This document shows, in pieces, positions 1-8,652 of a stretch of 39,164 bases of DNA. The stretch spans positions 1 through 39,164 of the forward strand of contig NZ_JAKSYL010000251.1 of NCBI RefSeq assembly GCF_022829515.1. Reading direction: 5' to 3'. The translations under genes were made by a program, and so were the position numbers. The notes beneath the pieces are model-generated. The model was not told the origin of the DNA. It saw nothing but the letters and a program-made list of their open reading frames with translations, and made no database searches. The stretch's first letter is position 1, and every line of letters begins with the position of its first letter. The stretch comes from Methylobacterium sp. J-048. GTDB lineage: Bacteria > Pseudomonadota > Alphaproteobacteria > Rhizobiales > Beijerinckiaceae.

Positions 1-34
1 CCTCCGAACAACCGGATCGACAGCGGCGATAGAC

Positions 35-1597
35 GTGACATCTGTAAATGCTGCCTGGACGGTTCCCGTCGATAGTTTTGATGGCCTTTCTTCAAGTGTC
101 GCCACATCCTCTCGCCGATCGATCCGGGCCTGGGCGCTCCCGGTGGTCGGCGCCGTCGCGGCTTTCGCCGCCGCTCCGTCCGCGGTCGAGGCCCGGGCCG
201 CCGGCAGCGAGGCCAGCGCGCCGAGTTGCTACGTCACCGGCGGCGGCGGCCTGGAGATCTGCCGCGACGGGGCCGAGGCCGAGGGCGTTCTGATCGCGCC
301 GGCGCCCTGCGCGTTCGTGCGCGGTGTCCAGATCCTGCGCCTCCCGCGGGCCGAGGCGCCCGGCCCGCTGCAGATGATCTTCCAGGGCCAGAGCCCGGTG
401 GCGTCGCGCCGCCGGGACGAGCCATGCCCGGAGCGGCGCGCCACCGACAGCCGCGACGGTGGGTCGCTCCGCACCGGCCGCAGCCCGGAGGCGCTGGCCA
501 CGACGCTGCCGCCCTCGGCCGACCGGTTCTGGGTCGATCTTCCGGAGGAGCGCGCGGCCAAGCGCGGCGCGTCCGAGCCGGCAGCCGAGGGCATCGGCCC
601 CCGCGACCCGATCGCGGTATCTGGCCGGGACTGGGCCGGGGAGGCCTACAGCTACGTCTTCCTGCTCGGGCAGGAGCGGGTGGGCGGGAGCAACGACCAG
701 GACGAGGAACCAACCGGCCGACGGCGCGGGCGCGGCCGGGCCGAGCGGGACGAGCCGGCAGCGCAGCCGGCCGACATCAGGCGCCGGGTGCAGATCGCGG
801 CCCGCACCCTCGACTTCCAGACCTTCGAGATCCGCACCCGCAGCCCGGACGGCTACGGCCTCGCCTGGACGCCGTTCACCCCCGGCGGGCGCGGCGCGCC
901 GCCCAATCCCGCCCCGGTGGTGGACGAGGCCGGCAAGCCGATCGCCTCGGCCTGCCCGGCGCCGGCCTTCGAGACCCACGGGCTGGCCGGCTCGATCAGC
1001 ATCGTCGACCGGACCTACCACTACGTCTACACCGACGTGCTGCCCGAGGATTGCGGCCTCGCCCCGGAGAAGCGCCGCACCGCGCTGTACCTGCGCACCG
1101 CCAGGGACCTGTCGGCCGCAAAAGTCTGGTCGGCGGCCAAAAAGCTCGCCGGGCCGCTGCCGGCCGGGAGCGTGGTGCGGGTGGCGCGGGCCAAAGGCCT
1201 GCCGCGCTGGGCGGTCTCCTACACCTGTCAGCGGCCGGCCAACGCGCCGGGCGGCCCGGTGGCCGATATCTGCCTGCAATACACCCCCGACCTGAACCTC
1301 GACGGGATCGGCGCGCTGACCCTCTACGCCGACCCGGTGGAGGCCGGCCGCTCGCCGGCCTATCTCGGGCTGCGCTCGGGGGGCGACGGCAGCGGCCGCT
1401 TCGACCAGAGCGCGCATTTCTGGATGACCGATGCGCAGGGCAACCTCGACACCCCGGCGATCTATCCGGGCAAGGCCGGGTTCCTGACCTGGCTCGACCG
1501 GCTCGCGCCCACGGCTTCCGGGCGCGACGCCTCGAGCCTCTACGGCAGGCCGGTCTACTGGGCGACGTGGACGGTGCGTCGGATCGGCGCGCAATAA
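35..1597 (+). CDS. Exported hypothetical protein (520 aa)
   Basis: I do not recognise the family. The frame opens with a GTG close to the window edge and has no in-frame ATG nearby, so the start is uncertain. Residues about 26-55 look like a signal peptide: twin Arg (SSRRS), then a hydrophobic Ala/Val/Leu stretch ending near AVEARAAG. The rest is a hydrophilic protein with scattered Cys residues (CYVTGG, CRDG, CPAPAF, CQRP, CLQY) that could form disulphides in the periplasm. The central part (about 200-245) is charged and low complexity; the C-terminal half (about 260-520) is Tyr/Trp rich and looks folded. A 921-codon open frame runs antisense to it, but the sense frame has the signal peptide and normal composition. 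It lies 60 bp upstream of the CBS protein on the same strand. Confidence 0.7.
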   Translation: MTSVNAAWTVPVDSFDGLSSSVATSSRRSIRAWALPVVGAVAAFAAAPSAVEARAAGSEASAPSCYVTGGGGLEICRDGAEAEGVLIAPAPCAFVRGVQILRLPRAEAPGPLQMIFQGQSPVASRRRDEPCPERRATDSRDGGSLRTGRSPEALATTLPPSADRFWVDLPEERAAKRGASEPAAEGIGPRDPIAVSGRDWAGEAYSYVFLLGQERVGGSNDQDEEPTGRRRGRGRAERDEPAAQPADIRRRVQIAARTLDFQTFEIRTRSPDGYGLAWTPFTPGGRGAPPNPAPVVDEAGKPIASACPAPAFETHGLAGSISIVDRTYHYVYTDVLPEDCGLAPEKRRTALYLRTARDLSAAKVWSAAKKLAGPLPAGSVVRVARAKGLPRWAVSYTCQRPANAPGGPVADICLQYTPDLNLDGIGALTLYADPVEAGRSPAYLGLRSGGDGSGRFDQSAHFWMTDAQGNLDTPAIYPGKAGFLTWLDRLAPTASGRDASSLYGRPVYWATWTVRRIGAQ

Positions 1598-1657
1598 CCC
1601 GCGCGAGACGCTATATGGGCGGCCTTCCCGCCGCCCGAGTCGTGCCTCTTGGAACCG

Positions 1658-2980
1658 ATGGACACCCATATCGACCTGTGGTTCGCCGCGAGCATCGTGG
1701 TGATCTCGCTGCTGCTCTCCGCCTTCTTCGCGGGGGCCGAGACGGCCTTCACCGCCGCCTCCCGGGCACGGATGCACGCCCTCGAACAGGCGGGCGACCC
1801 GCGCGCGGCGATCGTCAACCGGATCCTGGCGATCCGCGAGCGCTTCATCGGCGCGATGCTGATCGGCTACAACATCGTGGCGATCGGCGCCTCGGCCTTC
1901 ACGACCAGCGTGCTCACCGCGCTGTTCGGCAAGAACGGCGTGATCTACGCCACCGTCGGCATGTCGATGCTGGTGATCGTCTTCGCCGAGGTGCTGCCGA
2001 AGACGCTGGCCATCTCCAAGCCCGACAAGGCGGCTCTGCTGATGGCCCGGCCGGTGGCCTTCGCGGTCGCCATCATGGGCCCGGCGGCGATCTCCATCGA
2101 GCACCTGGTGCGGCTGATGCTGAAGCCGTTCGGCATCACCATCGGCGAGCACCAGTCGATCCTCACCGCCTCCGAGGAGCTGCGCGGACAGGTGGCGCTG
2201 ATGCACCGGGAGGGCGGCGTCGCCAAGGCCGAGCGCGACATGCTCGGGGGCCTGCTCGACCTGTCGAACCTGTCGGTCTCGGACGTGATGGTCCACCGCA
2301 CCAAGATGCGGGCGATCGACGCCGACCAGCCCTCCGAGGACATCGTCCGGGCGGTGCTGGCCTCGCCCTACACCCGGATGCCCCTGTGGCGCGGGACCCC
2401 TGAGAACATCGTCGGCGTGCTCCACGCCAAGGACCTGCTCCGCGCCCTCGACGCCGCGGGCGGCGATGCCTCGGGGCTGAAGGTCGAGGCCCTGGCGCTT
2501 GAGACCTGGTTCGTGCCGGGCACGACCTCGCTGCGCGCCCAGCTCAAGGCGTTCCTCACCAAGAAGACCCACTTCGCCCTGGTGGTCGACGAGTACGGCG
2601 AGGTGATGGGCCTCGTGACCCTGGAGGATATCCTGGAGGAGATCGTCGGCGAGATCGCCGACGAGCACGACGTGACGGTCTCGGGCGTGCGCCCGCAGGG
2701 CGACGGCTCGGTCAATGTCGACGGCGGCGTCCCGATCCGCGACCTCAACCGCGCCATGGACTGGGACCTGCCCGACGACGAGGCCACCACCATCGCGGGC
2801 CTGGTCATCCACGAGGCCCGGACCATCCCCGACCAGGGCACGGCCTTCAACTTCCACGGCTTCCGCTTCCAGGTGATCCGGAAGGCCAAGAACCGGATCA
2901 CGACCTTGCGGATCACGCCGCTGACCACGACCGCCCTCCAGACCACCGCGCAGGCGGAGGCGCAGCGCGACCCGGTGTGA
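1658..2980 (+). CDS. CorC/CNNM-type membrane protein with DUF21, CBS pair and CorC_HlyC domains
   Basis: This is a 440-residue member of the 'hemolysin family protein'/CNNM group, inner-membrane proteins linked to Mg2+/Co2+ transport or resistance. The N-terminal DUF21 membrane domain (about 1-180) has the typical SAFFAGAETAFTAASRAR start and a conserved Glu-Pro motif (FAEVLPKTLA). A CBS pair follows (about 205-330; RTKMRAID, FALVVDEYGEVMGLVTLEDILEEIVGEI), then the C-terminal CorC_HlyC domain (about 345-425; GVRPQGDGSVNVDGG). I chose the ATG at 1658 over the in-frame TTG three codons upstream because family members start right before the first membrane helix. Family assignment is firm. The transported ion is not shown by the sequence, and the old name haemolysin should not be taken as a function. 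Confidence 0.93.
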   Translation: MDTHIDLWFAASIVVISLLLSAFFAGAETAFTAASRARMHALEQAGDPRAAIVNRILAIRERFIGAMLIGYNIVAIGASAFTTSVLTALFGKNGVIYATVGMSMLVIVFAEVLPKTLAISKPDKAALLMARPVAFAVAIMGPAAISIEHLVRLMLKPFGITIGEHQSILTASEELRGQVALMHREGGVAKAERDMLGGLLDLSNLSVSDVMVHRTKMRAIDADQPSEDIVRAVLASPYTRMPLWRGTPENIVGVLHAKDLLRALDAAGGDASGLKVEALALETWFVPGTTSLRAQLKAFLTKKTHFALVVDEYGEVMGLVTLEDILEEIVGEIADEHDVTVSGVRPQGDGSVNVDGGVPIRDLNRAMDWDLPDDEATTIAGLVIHEARTIPDQGTAFNFHGFRFQVIRKAKNRITTLRITPLTTTALQTTAQAEAQRDPV

Positions 2981-3047
2981 GGTGCCAACGGTCGAACCAG
3001 GTTTCGATCGTCGCCACGGTCATGCCGTGGGCGCTTGACGCGCGGGT

Positions 3048-3143
3048 CCCCTCTCCCGTGCGGGAGAGGGACAGGGTGAGGGATCAGGTCTTTCCGGAGA
3101 GGTCGCACCCCTCACCCCAACCCTCTCCCGCACGGGAGAGGGG
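3048..3143. repeat. 96-bp inverted repeat, intergenic palindromic element (type A)
   Basis: The arms at 3048-3082 and 3109-3143 are 35 bp each and reverse-complementary with three adjacent mismatches. Each arm holds a smaller palindrome (CTCTCCCGTGCGGGAGAG). The element fills the space between the CBS gene and the convergent aminotransferase gene. It could fold into a long hairpin in RNA from either strand and may act as a bidirectional terminator or BIME-like element. No transposase is present. Confidence 0.85.
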
Positions 3144-3214
3144 CACGTCACGACTCGGAACAGCGGCTCGTGTCCGAATATGATGTCGTCGCTGAGTGAG
3201 CCGCGTCGCTCTCC

Positions 3215-4621
3215 TCAGCCCGGCATCGCCTCCAGCCCCTCGGCGCGGATCCAGTCTCGGGTGCGGTCGAGCGCCCGGCCGAGGCGGTCGAACAGCGCGT
3301 CGATCTCGTCGGGGCTGATGATCAGCGGCGGGCAGACGGCGACGCGGTCGCCGGCCAGCGACCGCACGATCAGCCCCTCGCCTTGCGCGAAGGCGACGCA
3401 GCGGGCGGCCACGCCGGCCTTCGGGTCGTACTGGCGCTTGCTCCCCTTGTCGGCGACGATCTCCAGGCCGCCGATCAGGCCGATACCCGCGGCCTCGCCG
3501 ACGATGTCGTGCTCGGCCAATGCGGAGAGCCGGCGCTGGAAGTGCGGCGCCTTCTCGGCCGCGCCCTCGATCACCCGGTCGCGCCGGTAGATCTCGATCG
3601 CCTTCAGCGCCACCGCGGCCGCCACCGGATGGCCGGAATAGGTGGTGCCGTGGCCGAACGTGCCGAGCTTCTCGCTCTGCCCGATCATCGCCTGGTAGAG
3701 CGGCTCGTCGATGCTGACGCCGCCGAGCGGCATGTAGGCTGAGGTCAGGGCCTTGGCGAAGGAGATCGAGTCCGCCTTGATTCCCAGCGCCTCGCTGCCG
3801 AACCAGGTGCCGAGCCGGCCGAAGCCGCAGATCACCTCGTCGGCGATCATCCGCACGTCGTACTTCGCCAGCACCGCCTGGATCGCGGGAAAATAGCCGC
3901 GCGGCGGCACGATCGCCCCGCCGGCGCCCATCACCGGCTCGGCGATGAAGGCGGCCACCGTGTCGGGGCCCTCGCGCAGGATCGTCTCTTCGAGCTCGGC
4001 GGCGAGGCGCGCCGAATAGGCCTCCTCGGTCTCGCCCGGCTCGGCGCCCCGATAGAAATGCGGGCAGGCGACATGTAGGAAACCCGGCAGCGGCAGGTCC
4101 CAGTCGGCATGATTCGCGGTCAGGCCGGTCATCGAGGCGCTGGCCACCGTGACGCCGTGATAGCCCTTCTGCCGCGCGATGATCTTTTTCTTCTGAGGTC
4201 GGCCGAGCGCGTTGTTGTAGTACCAGGTCAGCTTGACCTGGGTGTCGTTGGCTTCCGAACCGGACGACGTGAAGAAGATCTTCGAGGTCGGGACCGGCAT
4301 CAGCTCCTTGAGCGTCTCGGCCAGCTCGATCCCGGGATCGTGGCTGCGGCCGGAGAACAGGTGGGTGAACGGCAGCCGGCCCATCTGGACCCGGGCGGCC
4401 TCGACCAGCTCCGCGTTCGAGTAGCCGAGCGCCGTGCACCACAGGCCGGACATGCCTTCGATGTAGGCTCGGCCCTCCGTGTCGTAGACGTGGACGCCGT
4501 CGCCGCGCTCCAGCACCAGCGGGCCGGTGTGCCGGTGGGTCGAGAGGTTGGTGTAGGGGTGGAGCAGGGTTTCGACGTCGCGGGTCGCGAGATTCGAGAG
4601 CATCGTTCGCACCGTCCTCAT
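3215..4621 (-). CDS. Class III PLP-dependent aminotransferase (omega-amino acid:pyruvate type)
   Basis: At 468 residues this has the usual length of omega-transaminases and 4-aminobutyrate/beta-alanine:pyruvate aminotransferases. The fold-type I class III hallmarks are present: FFTSSGSEANDTQVKL for PLP phosphate binding, the Asp of MIADEVICGFGRLG (about residue 260), and the PLP Lys in ISFAKALTSAYMPLGG (about residue 286). GHGTTYSGHP follows as in this family. The ATG at 4619-4621 is used; a second ATG at 4601-4603 (MLSNLATRDV) is an equally good start. It is convergent with the CBS gene and divergent from the Cys-cluster gene. The amino donor cannot be told from sequence; putrescine, beta-alanine or other omega-amines are possible. 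Confidence 0.93.
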   Translation of the reverse strand: MRTVRTMLSNLATRDVETLLHPYTNLSTHRHTGPLVLERGDGVHVYDTEGRAYIEGMSGLWCTALGYSNAELVEAARVQMGRLPFTHLFSGRSHDPGIELAETLKELMPVPTSKIFFTSSGSEANDTQVKLTWYYNNALGRPQKKKIIARQKGYHGVTVASASMTGLTANHADWDLPLPGFLHVACPHFYRGAEPGETEEAYSARLAAELEETILREGPDTVAAFIAEPVMGAGGAIVPPRGYFPAIQAVLAKYDVRMIADEVICGFGRLGTWFGSEALGIKADSISFAKALTSAYMPLGGVSIDEPLYQAMIGQSEKLGTFGHGTTYSGHPVAAAVALKAIEIYRRDRVIEGAAEKAPHFQRRLSALAEHDIVGEAAGIGLIGGLEIVADKGSKRQYDPKAGVAARCVAFAQGEGLIVRSLAGDRVAVCPPLIISPDEIDALFDRLGRALDRTRDWIRAEGLEAMPG

Positions 4622-4735
4622 CCCAGGGAAGCCGCCACACTACCGACCCGATGCGCGTGCAGGTAGCCCGGCGGCCCCGCGCCCGGCCGTTGCCGGACGC
4701 ATGCCCCCGTGTTTGACCCGCGCGACGCACGATCC

Positions 4736-5272
4736 ATGCTGAATCCCGAAGCCTTCGTGGCGCAGCCGGCCCCCGGGCGCGCCTGCGGCGCCTGCACCCT
4801 GTGCTGCAAGGTCTACGACGTGCCGGCGGTGGAAAGCGTCGCGGGCCAGTGGTGCCGCCACACCAAGGCCGGCCAGGGCTGCGCGATCCACGCGACGCGC
4901 CCCGACCATTGCCGGGCGTTCCACTGCCTCTGGATGACCGAGAGCTGGCTCGGGCCGGAATGGAAGCCCGACCGCGCCAAGATGGTGCTCACCCTCGATC
5001 CGCTGTCGCGCAACATGAACGTGCAGGTCGATCCCGGCCAGGCGAATGCCTGGCGGCGGGAGCCCTATTACGGCCAGCTCAAGCGCTGGGCTGCGGCCTC
5101 GGTACCCCTGCGCCGTCACGTGCTGGTCCACGTCAACAAGACCACCACGGTGGTCCTGCCCGACCGCGACGTCAGCCTCGGGGTGGTCGGGCCGGACGAG
5201 CGGATCGTCTCGCACGACCGGATGACCCCCGAGGGCCCGAGCTTCGACGTGCAGAAGGTCTCGGCCGCGTAA
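4736..5272 (+). CDS. YkgJ-like zinc/iron-chelating Cys-cluster protein
   Basis: This 178-residue protein has eight Cys in its first 64 residues: a CxxCxxCC cluster (C17, C20, C23, C24), then C40, C49, C59 and C64 in the order typical of the YkgJ/UPF0153 Fe/Zn-cluster family (ending RPDHCRAFHC). The remainder is a soluble alpha/beta region without Cys. The family is thought to bind a metal or Fe-S cluster, with no established reaction. The frame also contains a GTG at 4709 that would add nine residues; the ATG at 4736 is used because the Cys cluster normally begins within the first 20 residues. Neither start has a clear ribosome binding site. Confidence 0.85.
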   Translation: MLNPEAFVAQPAPGRACGACTLCCKVYDVPAVESVAGQWCRHTKAGQGCAIHATRPDHCRAFHCLWMTESWLGPEWKPDRAKMVLTLDPLSRNMNVQVDPGQANAWRREPYYGQLKRWAAASVPLRRHVLVHVNKTTTVVLPDRDVSLGVVGPDERIVSHDRMTPEGPSFDVQKVSAA

Positions 5273-5312
5273 GGGCCTTGCGGCCCCCGCCGGTTTGCCC
5301 GACTGATCGGGC

Positions 5313-5807
<495 letters not shown>

Positions 5808-5818
5808 GCCAGAGCGAG

Positions 5819-5910
5819 CGTCATTGCGAGCGCAGCGAAGCAACCCAGTGAAGCGCGCGATCTCCAACCGTGGCGGTTCCCTAGGTTGCTTCGCTACGCT
5901 CGCAATGACG
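5819..5910. repeat. 92-bp palindromic intergenic element (type B, copy 1)
   Basis: The arms at 5819-5847 and 5881-5910 (CGTCATTGCGAGCGCAGCGA and its complement) are nearly perfect reverse complements around a 33-bp loop. The same element recurs at 7207-7298 and 18673-18764, with a half copy near 21161. It starts 11 bp after the glutathione peroxidase stop codon. Confidence 0.9.
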
Positions 5911-5933
5911 GCGGTGACAGGTCGGGCCGCGAC

Positions 5934-6233
5934 TCAGGCCGGCTCGCCCTCTACGACACAGCGTGTCTCCGCCGCCAGACGCAGCAGGCTCCGCAGCGGC
6001 GCGATCCGCAATGGGCGCATCGCGTCGCGCAGGATGCCCACCAGGAACCGCGCCTCGGCAATCTTGTACAGGGTCGGATCCGCGGCGCCGGCGATCAGCG
6101 CCTGCCGTTCCAGCCGCGACAGGGCCGCGAACAGCGCCTCCCGGGCTTCCCCATCGTCGGACGCGTGCCTGGTGGTGAGGAGCGCGGCCAATTCATCTTC
6201 GAAACGATTGCAATGACAAGGATCGGCGCGCAT
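5934..6233 (-). CDS. Small hypothetical protein (99 aa)
   Basis: I do not recognise the family. It is an all-helical-looking protein starting MRADPCHCNRFEDELAALL. It contains Leu/Ala-rich amphipathic segments (EALFAALSRLERQALIAG, IAEARFLVGILRDAM) and no membrane helix or signal peptide. Cys at positions 6 and 8 form the only CxC pair. The start is an ATG at 6231-6233. It lies downstream of the ATP12 gene on the same strand, 130 bp away, and ends next to repeat copy 1. The frame is open over its whole length with a coding-like third-position GC bias, but a short GC-rich frame can persist by chance. Confidence 0.55.
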   Translation of the reverse strand: MRADPCHCNRFEDELAALLTTRHASDDGEAREALFAALSRLERQALIAGAADPTLYKIAEARFLVGILRDAMRPLRIAPLRSLLRLAAETRCVVEGEPA

Positions 6234-6363
6234 TGGTGATCCGATGACTGAATTCTTCGGACCCTAAGTCAATCCTCGCAGCATGTCAGCCAGTTCCGCG
6301 GCCTGGCGGCAGCGAGTCCGGGCATGTTGCGCAAGCGCATCTGCGCAATCCACCCAGACCCCC

Positions 6364-7152
6364 TTAGACGCTGGCGATCAGCTCGGCCGCGGCCTCGAAT
6401 TCCACCCGTCGGATCGCCAGCCGCGCCTCGGCCTCCGAATCGCGGCCCCAGATTGCGGCTTGGTAGGTCTCGTCGACATGGGCCGTATCCCAGGCCTCGG
6501 CCGGCGTGAGGCGGCCGCGCAGGACCGCGAGCGCGATCAGCAACGAGCCGGTCAGCGTGGTCAGCGTATGCAGGCCGGCGAGCCGGAACGGGCTCTCCAC
6601 CGCGGCCACCGCCTCGGATAGCACCCGGACGGTATCCGGCGGTTGCTCCACATGCATCACGCCCTCGCTGAGGATCACCCGGGCGCCGAAGGTCTCCCGG
6701 GCCCAGTCGAGCACAGGGTCCCAGGCGGCGGCCTGAGCCGAGACCAGCCGCTCCGGATCCCCGGCCCGATAGGCGACGAGGTCGGTACCCGCATAGGCGC
6801 AGAGGTCCTCGACCACCGCCGCGTGCCGGGGCGCGACGCCGTCGATGCTGGTATTCGCCAGCCGGGTCAGCGGCATCCGGGCCGGGTCGATCACATCGTC
6901 CTGGGCGGCCCATTCGGCCGCGATCTTTTCGGCCAGAGCCCGGGTCGGCAGGCTCAGCGGCTTGCGGGCAGGCGTGTTGGCCGGACGGCCGTCCAGGGTC
7001 AGGCGGAACCCGTCCGGGCCCTCGGAGAAGCCGGCCTCCTTGTAGAACCGCCGGGGCAGGGCGGCCTTGGCATGGCCCCGCGCCGCCCGGACCGGATCGG
7101 GCCGCTCCGCGTCGCCCGGTTCGCCGAGCCACTCGTTCGTCACATCGCTCAT
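6364..7152 (-). CDS. ATP12-family F1-ATPase assembly chaperone
   Basis: This 262-residue protein matches the ATP12 (ATPAF2) family, which in mitochondria binds F1 alpha subunit before F1 assembly and is widespread in alphaproteobacteria. Recognisable parts are the N-terminal RRFYKEAGFSEGPDGFRLTL with LDGRPANTPARKPL, the central TRLANTSIDG with TDLVAYRAG, and the C-terminal AAWDPVLDWA with WDTAHVDETYQAAIWG. I chose the ATG at 7150-7152 (MSDVTNEWLG) because the next upstream start lies inside palindromic repeat copy 2. It follows the HAD gene on the same strand, with only that repeat between them. HAD and RluA genes next to ATP12 are a common order in Rhizobiales. Confidence 0.93.
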   Translation of the reverse strand: MSDVTNEWLGEPGDAERPDPVRAARGHAKAALPRRFYKEAGFSEGPDGFRLTLDGRPANTPARKPLSLPTRALAEKIAAEWAAQDDVIDPARMPLTRLANTSIDGVAPRHAAVVEDLCAYAGTDLVAYRAGDPERLVSAQAAAWDPVLDWARETFGARVILSEGVMHVEQPPDTVRVLSEAVAAVESPFRLAGLHTLTTLTGSLLIALAVLRGRLTPAEAWDTAHVDETYQAAIWGRDSEAEARLAIRRVEFEAAAELIASV

Positions 7153-7206
7153 GAATGCCAGATAGGAGCTTTCGGCTGCGTCGGCGAGCCTCGCTGGACA
7201 TCGCGC

Positions 7207-7298
7207 CGTCATTGCGAGCGGAGCGAAGCAACCCAGGGCGGCGGGCGTTCTCCGAGCGATGCGATTCCCTGGGTCGCTTCGCTACGCTCGCGATGACG
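7207..7298. repeat. 92-bp palindromic element (type B, copy 2), overlapping the HAD gene end
   Basis: The arms at 7207-7236 and 7269-7298 have the same sequence as copies 1 and 3 with few changes. The right arm covers the last codons and the TAG stop (7282-7284) of the HAD gene. The left arm lies about 55 bp upstream of the ATP12 start. Confidence 0.9.
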
Positions 7299-7971
7299 GC
7301 GAAGCGGGCGGCCTCGGAGGCTCACCCCCGGAAAACAGCCCCTCCAGCGCGCCCGCGCTCGACACCACCGTGACCGCTCCCGCCCCGTAGAGCGCGCCGG
7401 CCGGGTGATAGCCCCAGCCGACGCCCACGGCGACGGCCCCGGCCGATACGCCCATGCCGATGTCGAAGGTCGTATCGCCGACCATGATGGTGGCCTCGGG
7501 GCCGCAGCCGGCCTCCGCCATCGCCTGGCGCAGCATGGTCGGATCGGGCTTCGACGGCGCGTCGTCCGCGCTCTGGGTGGTGGCGAACCAGTCGGCCCAG
7601 CCGTGATGCTCGATCAGCCGCTCGACGCCGCGTCGCGACTTGCCGGTGGCGAGGCCGATCAGCACGTCCTCGCGGGCATGCAGCCGCGCCAGCAGGTCGG
7701 CCATGCCGGGGAACAGCGGCTCCTCGTAGGCGGGATCAACGCGCAGGCGGTTATAGGCCTGCTTGTAGCTCTCGGAGAGTTCGGCGATCGGCCCGTCCTC
7801 GCCGACGAGGCGGCGGAACGCCTGCGGCAGCGACAGCCCGACCACCGAGAGCGCCTCGCGCCGGCCCGGCGCCGGCAGGCCATTCTCCGCGAAGGCGAGC
7901 CCCTGCGCGGCGACGATCAGGTGCTGGCTGTCGACCAGCGTTCCATCGACGTCGAAGACGATGAGCTTCAT
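7282..7971 (-). CDS. HAD-superfamily hydrolase, phosphoglycolate-phosphatase-like
   Basis: The 229-residue protein has all HAD motifs: motif I FDVDGT with D7 (nucleophile) and D9, motif II as ATGKS near residue 115, the motif III Lys in SKPDP near 145, and motif IV GDTTFDI near 170. The helical cap after motif I (about 15-85) makes it subclass IA, as in Gph phosphatases. It is cytoplasmic with an unknown phosphate-ester substrate; phosphoglycolate, nucleotide or sugar phosphates are typical. The ATG at 7969-7971 (MKLIVFDVDGT) is clear. The C-terminal residues PPASPSSRA and the stop are encoded by a palindromic repeat, so the natural end has probably been replaced. Confidence 0.93.
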   Translation of the reverse strand: MKLIVFDVDGTLVDSQHLIVAAQGLAFAENGLPAPGRREALSVVGLSLPQAFRRLVGEDGPIAELSESYKQAYNRLRVDPAYEEPLFPGMADLLARLHAREDVLIGLATGKSRRGVERLIEHHGWADWFATTQSADDAPSKPDPTMLRQAMAEAGCGPEATIMVGDTTFDIGMGVSAGAVAVGVGWGYHPAGALYGAGAVTVVSSAGALEGLFSGGEPPRPPASPSSRA

Positions 7972-7996
7972 CGCGCGCCCGCCGCGGCGCGGCCGG

Positions 7997-8425
7997 TCAC
8001 GGCTTGCGGCCCGGCTGCACCGGCTGGGCGGCACCCGGCTGCGCCGACTGGCCGTGCGTGCGCTCGTAGCCGAGCCGGCAACGGATCAGGAACCGCCGCC
8101 GCCTGCCGCCGCGCAGGCCGCGCTGGTGCGACGCGCGGTTGCAGGCCGCGTAGGATCGCCGCCGCCGCTCGGCCCGGCCGCTCGAGGCCGGGCGCGGGGC
8201 GGCCTGAGACTGGGCAGCCTGGGGCTGGGCGGTGGCAGGTGCCGACGACGGCGCTGCAGCCGGCGGCGACGCCTCGGCAGCGGGCTGCACCGGCCTGGGC
8301 GCACCAGTCGGCGGGGCCGGGTTCGCCGGCACGGCCGGCTTGGCCGTCTCGCCCGGCGCAGCAGCATAGGCGCCCGGCCCGACGAGGCAGAGGGCAGCGA
8401 GGCAGGCCAGCGTCGCAAGCTTCAT
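7997..8425 (-). CDS. Small secreted Pro/Ala-rich protein with basic C-terminus (142 aa)
   Basis: A clear signal peptide (MKLATLACLAALCLVGPGAYAA, cleavage near residue 22) is followed by a Pro/Ala-rich linker to about residue 80. A compact basic segment comes next, with RRRSYAACNRASHQRGLRGG and RRRRFLIRCRLGYE (about 88-125), containing two Cys and many Arg. I know of no named family. The basic Cys-containing tail could be the functional part, for example binding nucleic acid, phosphate groups or cell-wall polymers; that is inference. It ends 25 bp before the HAD start on the same strand, inside the RluA-HAD-ATP12 stretch. Open frames on the opposite strand are composition shadows. Confidence 0.72.
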   Translation of the reverse strand: MKLATLACLAALCLVGPGAYAAAPGETAKPAVPANPAPPTGAPRPVQPAAEASPPAAAPSSAPATAQPQAAQSQAAPRPASSGRAERRRRSYAACNRASHQRGLRGGRRRRFLIRCRLGYERTHGQSAQPGAAQPVQPGRKP

Positions 8426-8652
8426 GCGTCAGGGTCTCGAACCGCGGGAAATCGGCCCCGCGGCGGAACGGCGGGTCACGGATCAGCATATGAGGCGAGT
8501 CGGCCGATTGCCAAGCCGTGCCGGACGCGAGACCTTCGGGATGCGGGCAATGTTTCACCGCGGATGTGAGAGCCTCATCGCGGAAGGGCCCGCCGGCTTT
8601 CGGGACACGATGATGCGCCAGGCTGCCGAGACATGACCCCCGTTACCCCGCC

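Noticed and set aside
92..2857. 921-codon open frame on the minus strand
   Set aside because: It runs antisense to an exported protein and the CBS protein, both with strong domain or signal evidence. The peptide is Gly/Arg/Asp/Val rich, as expected from a GC-rich reverse complement.
5273..5287. GGGCC/GGCCC hairpin after the Cys-cluster gene, considered as a terminator
   Set aside because: The stem is only five pairs and no T-tract follows; the next gene starts 40 bp after the stop codon.
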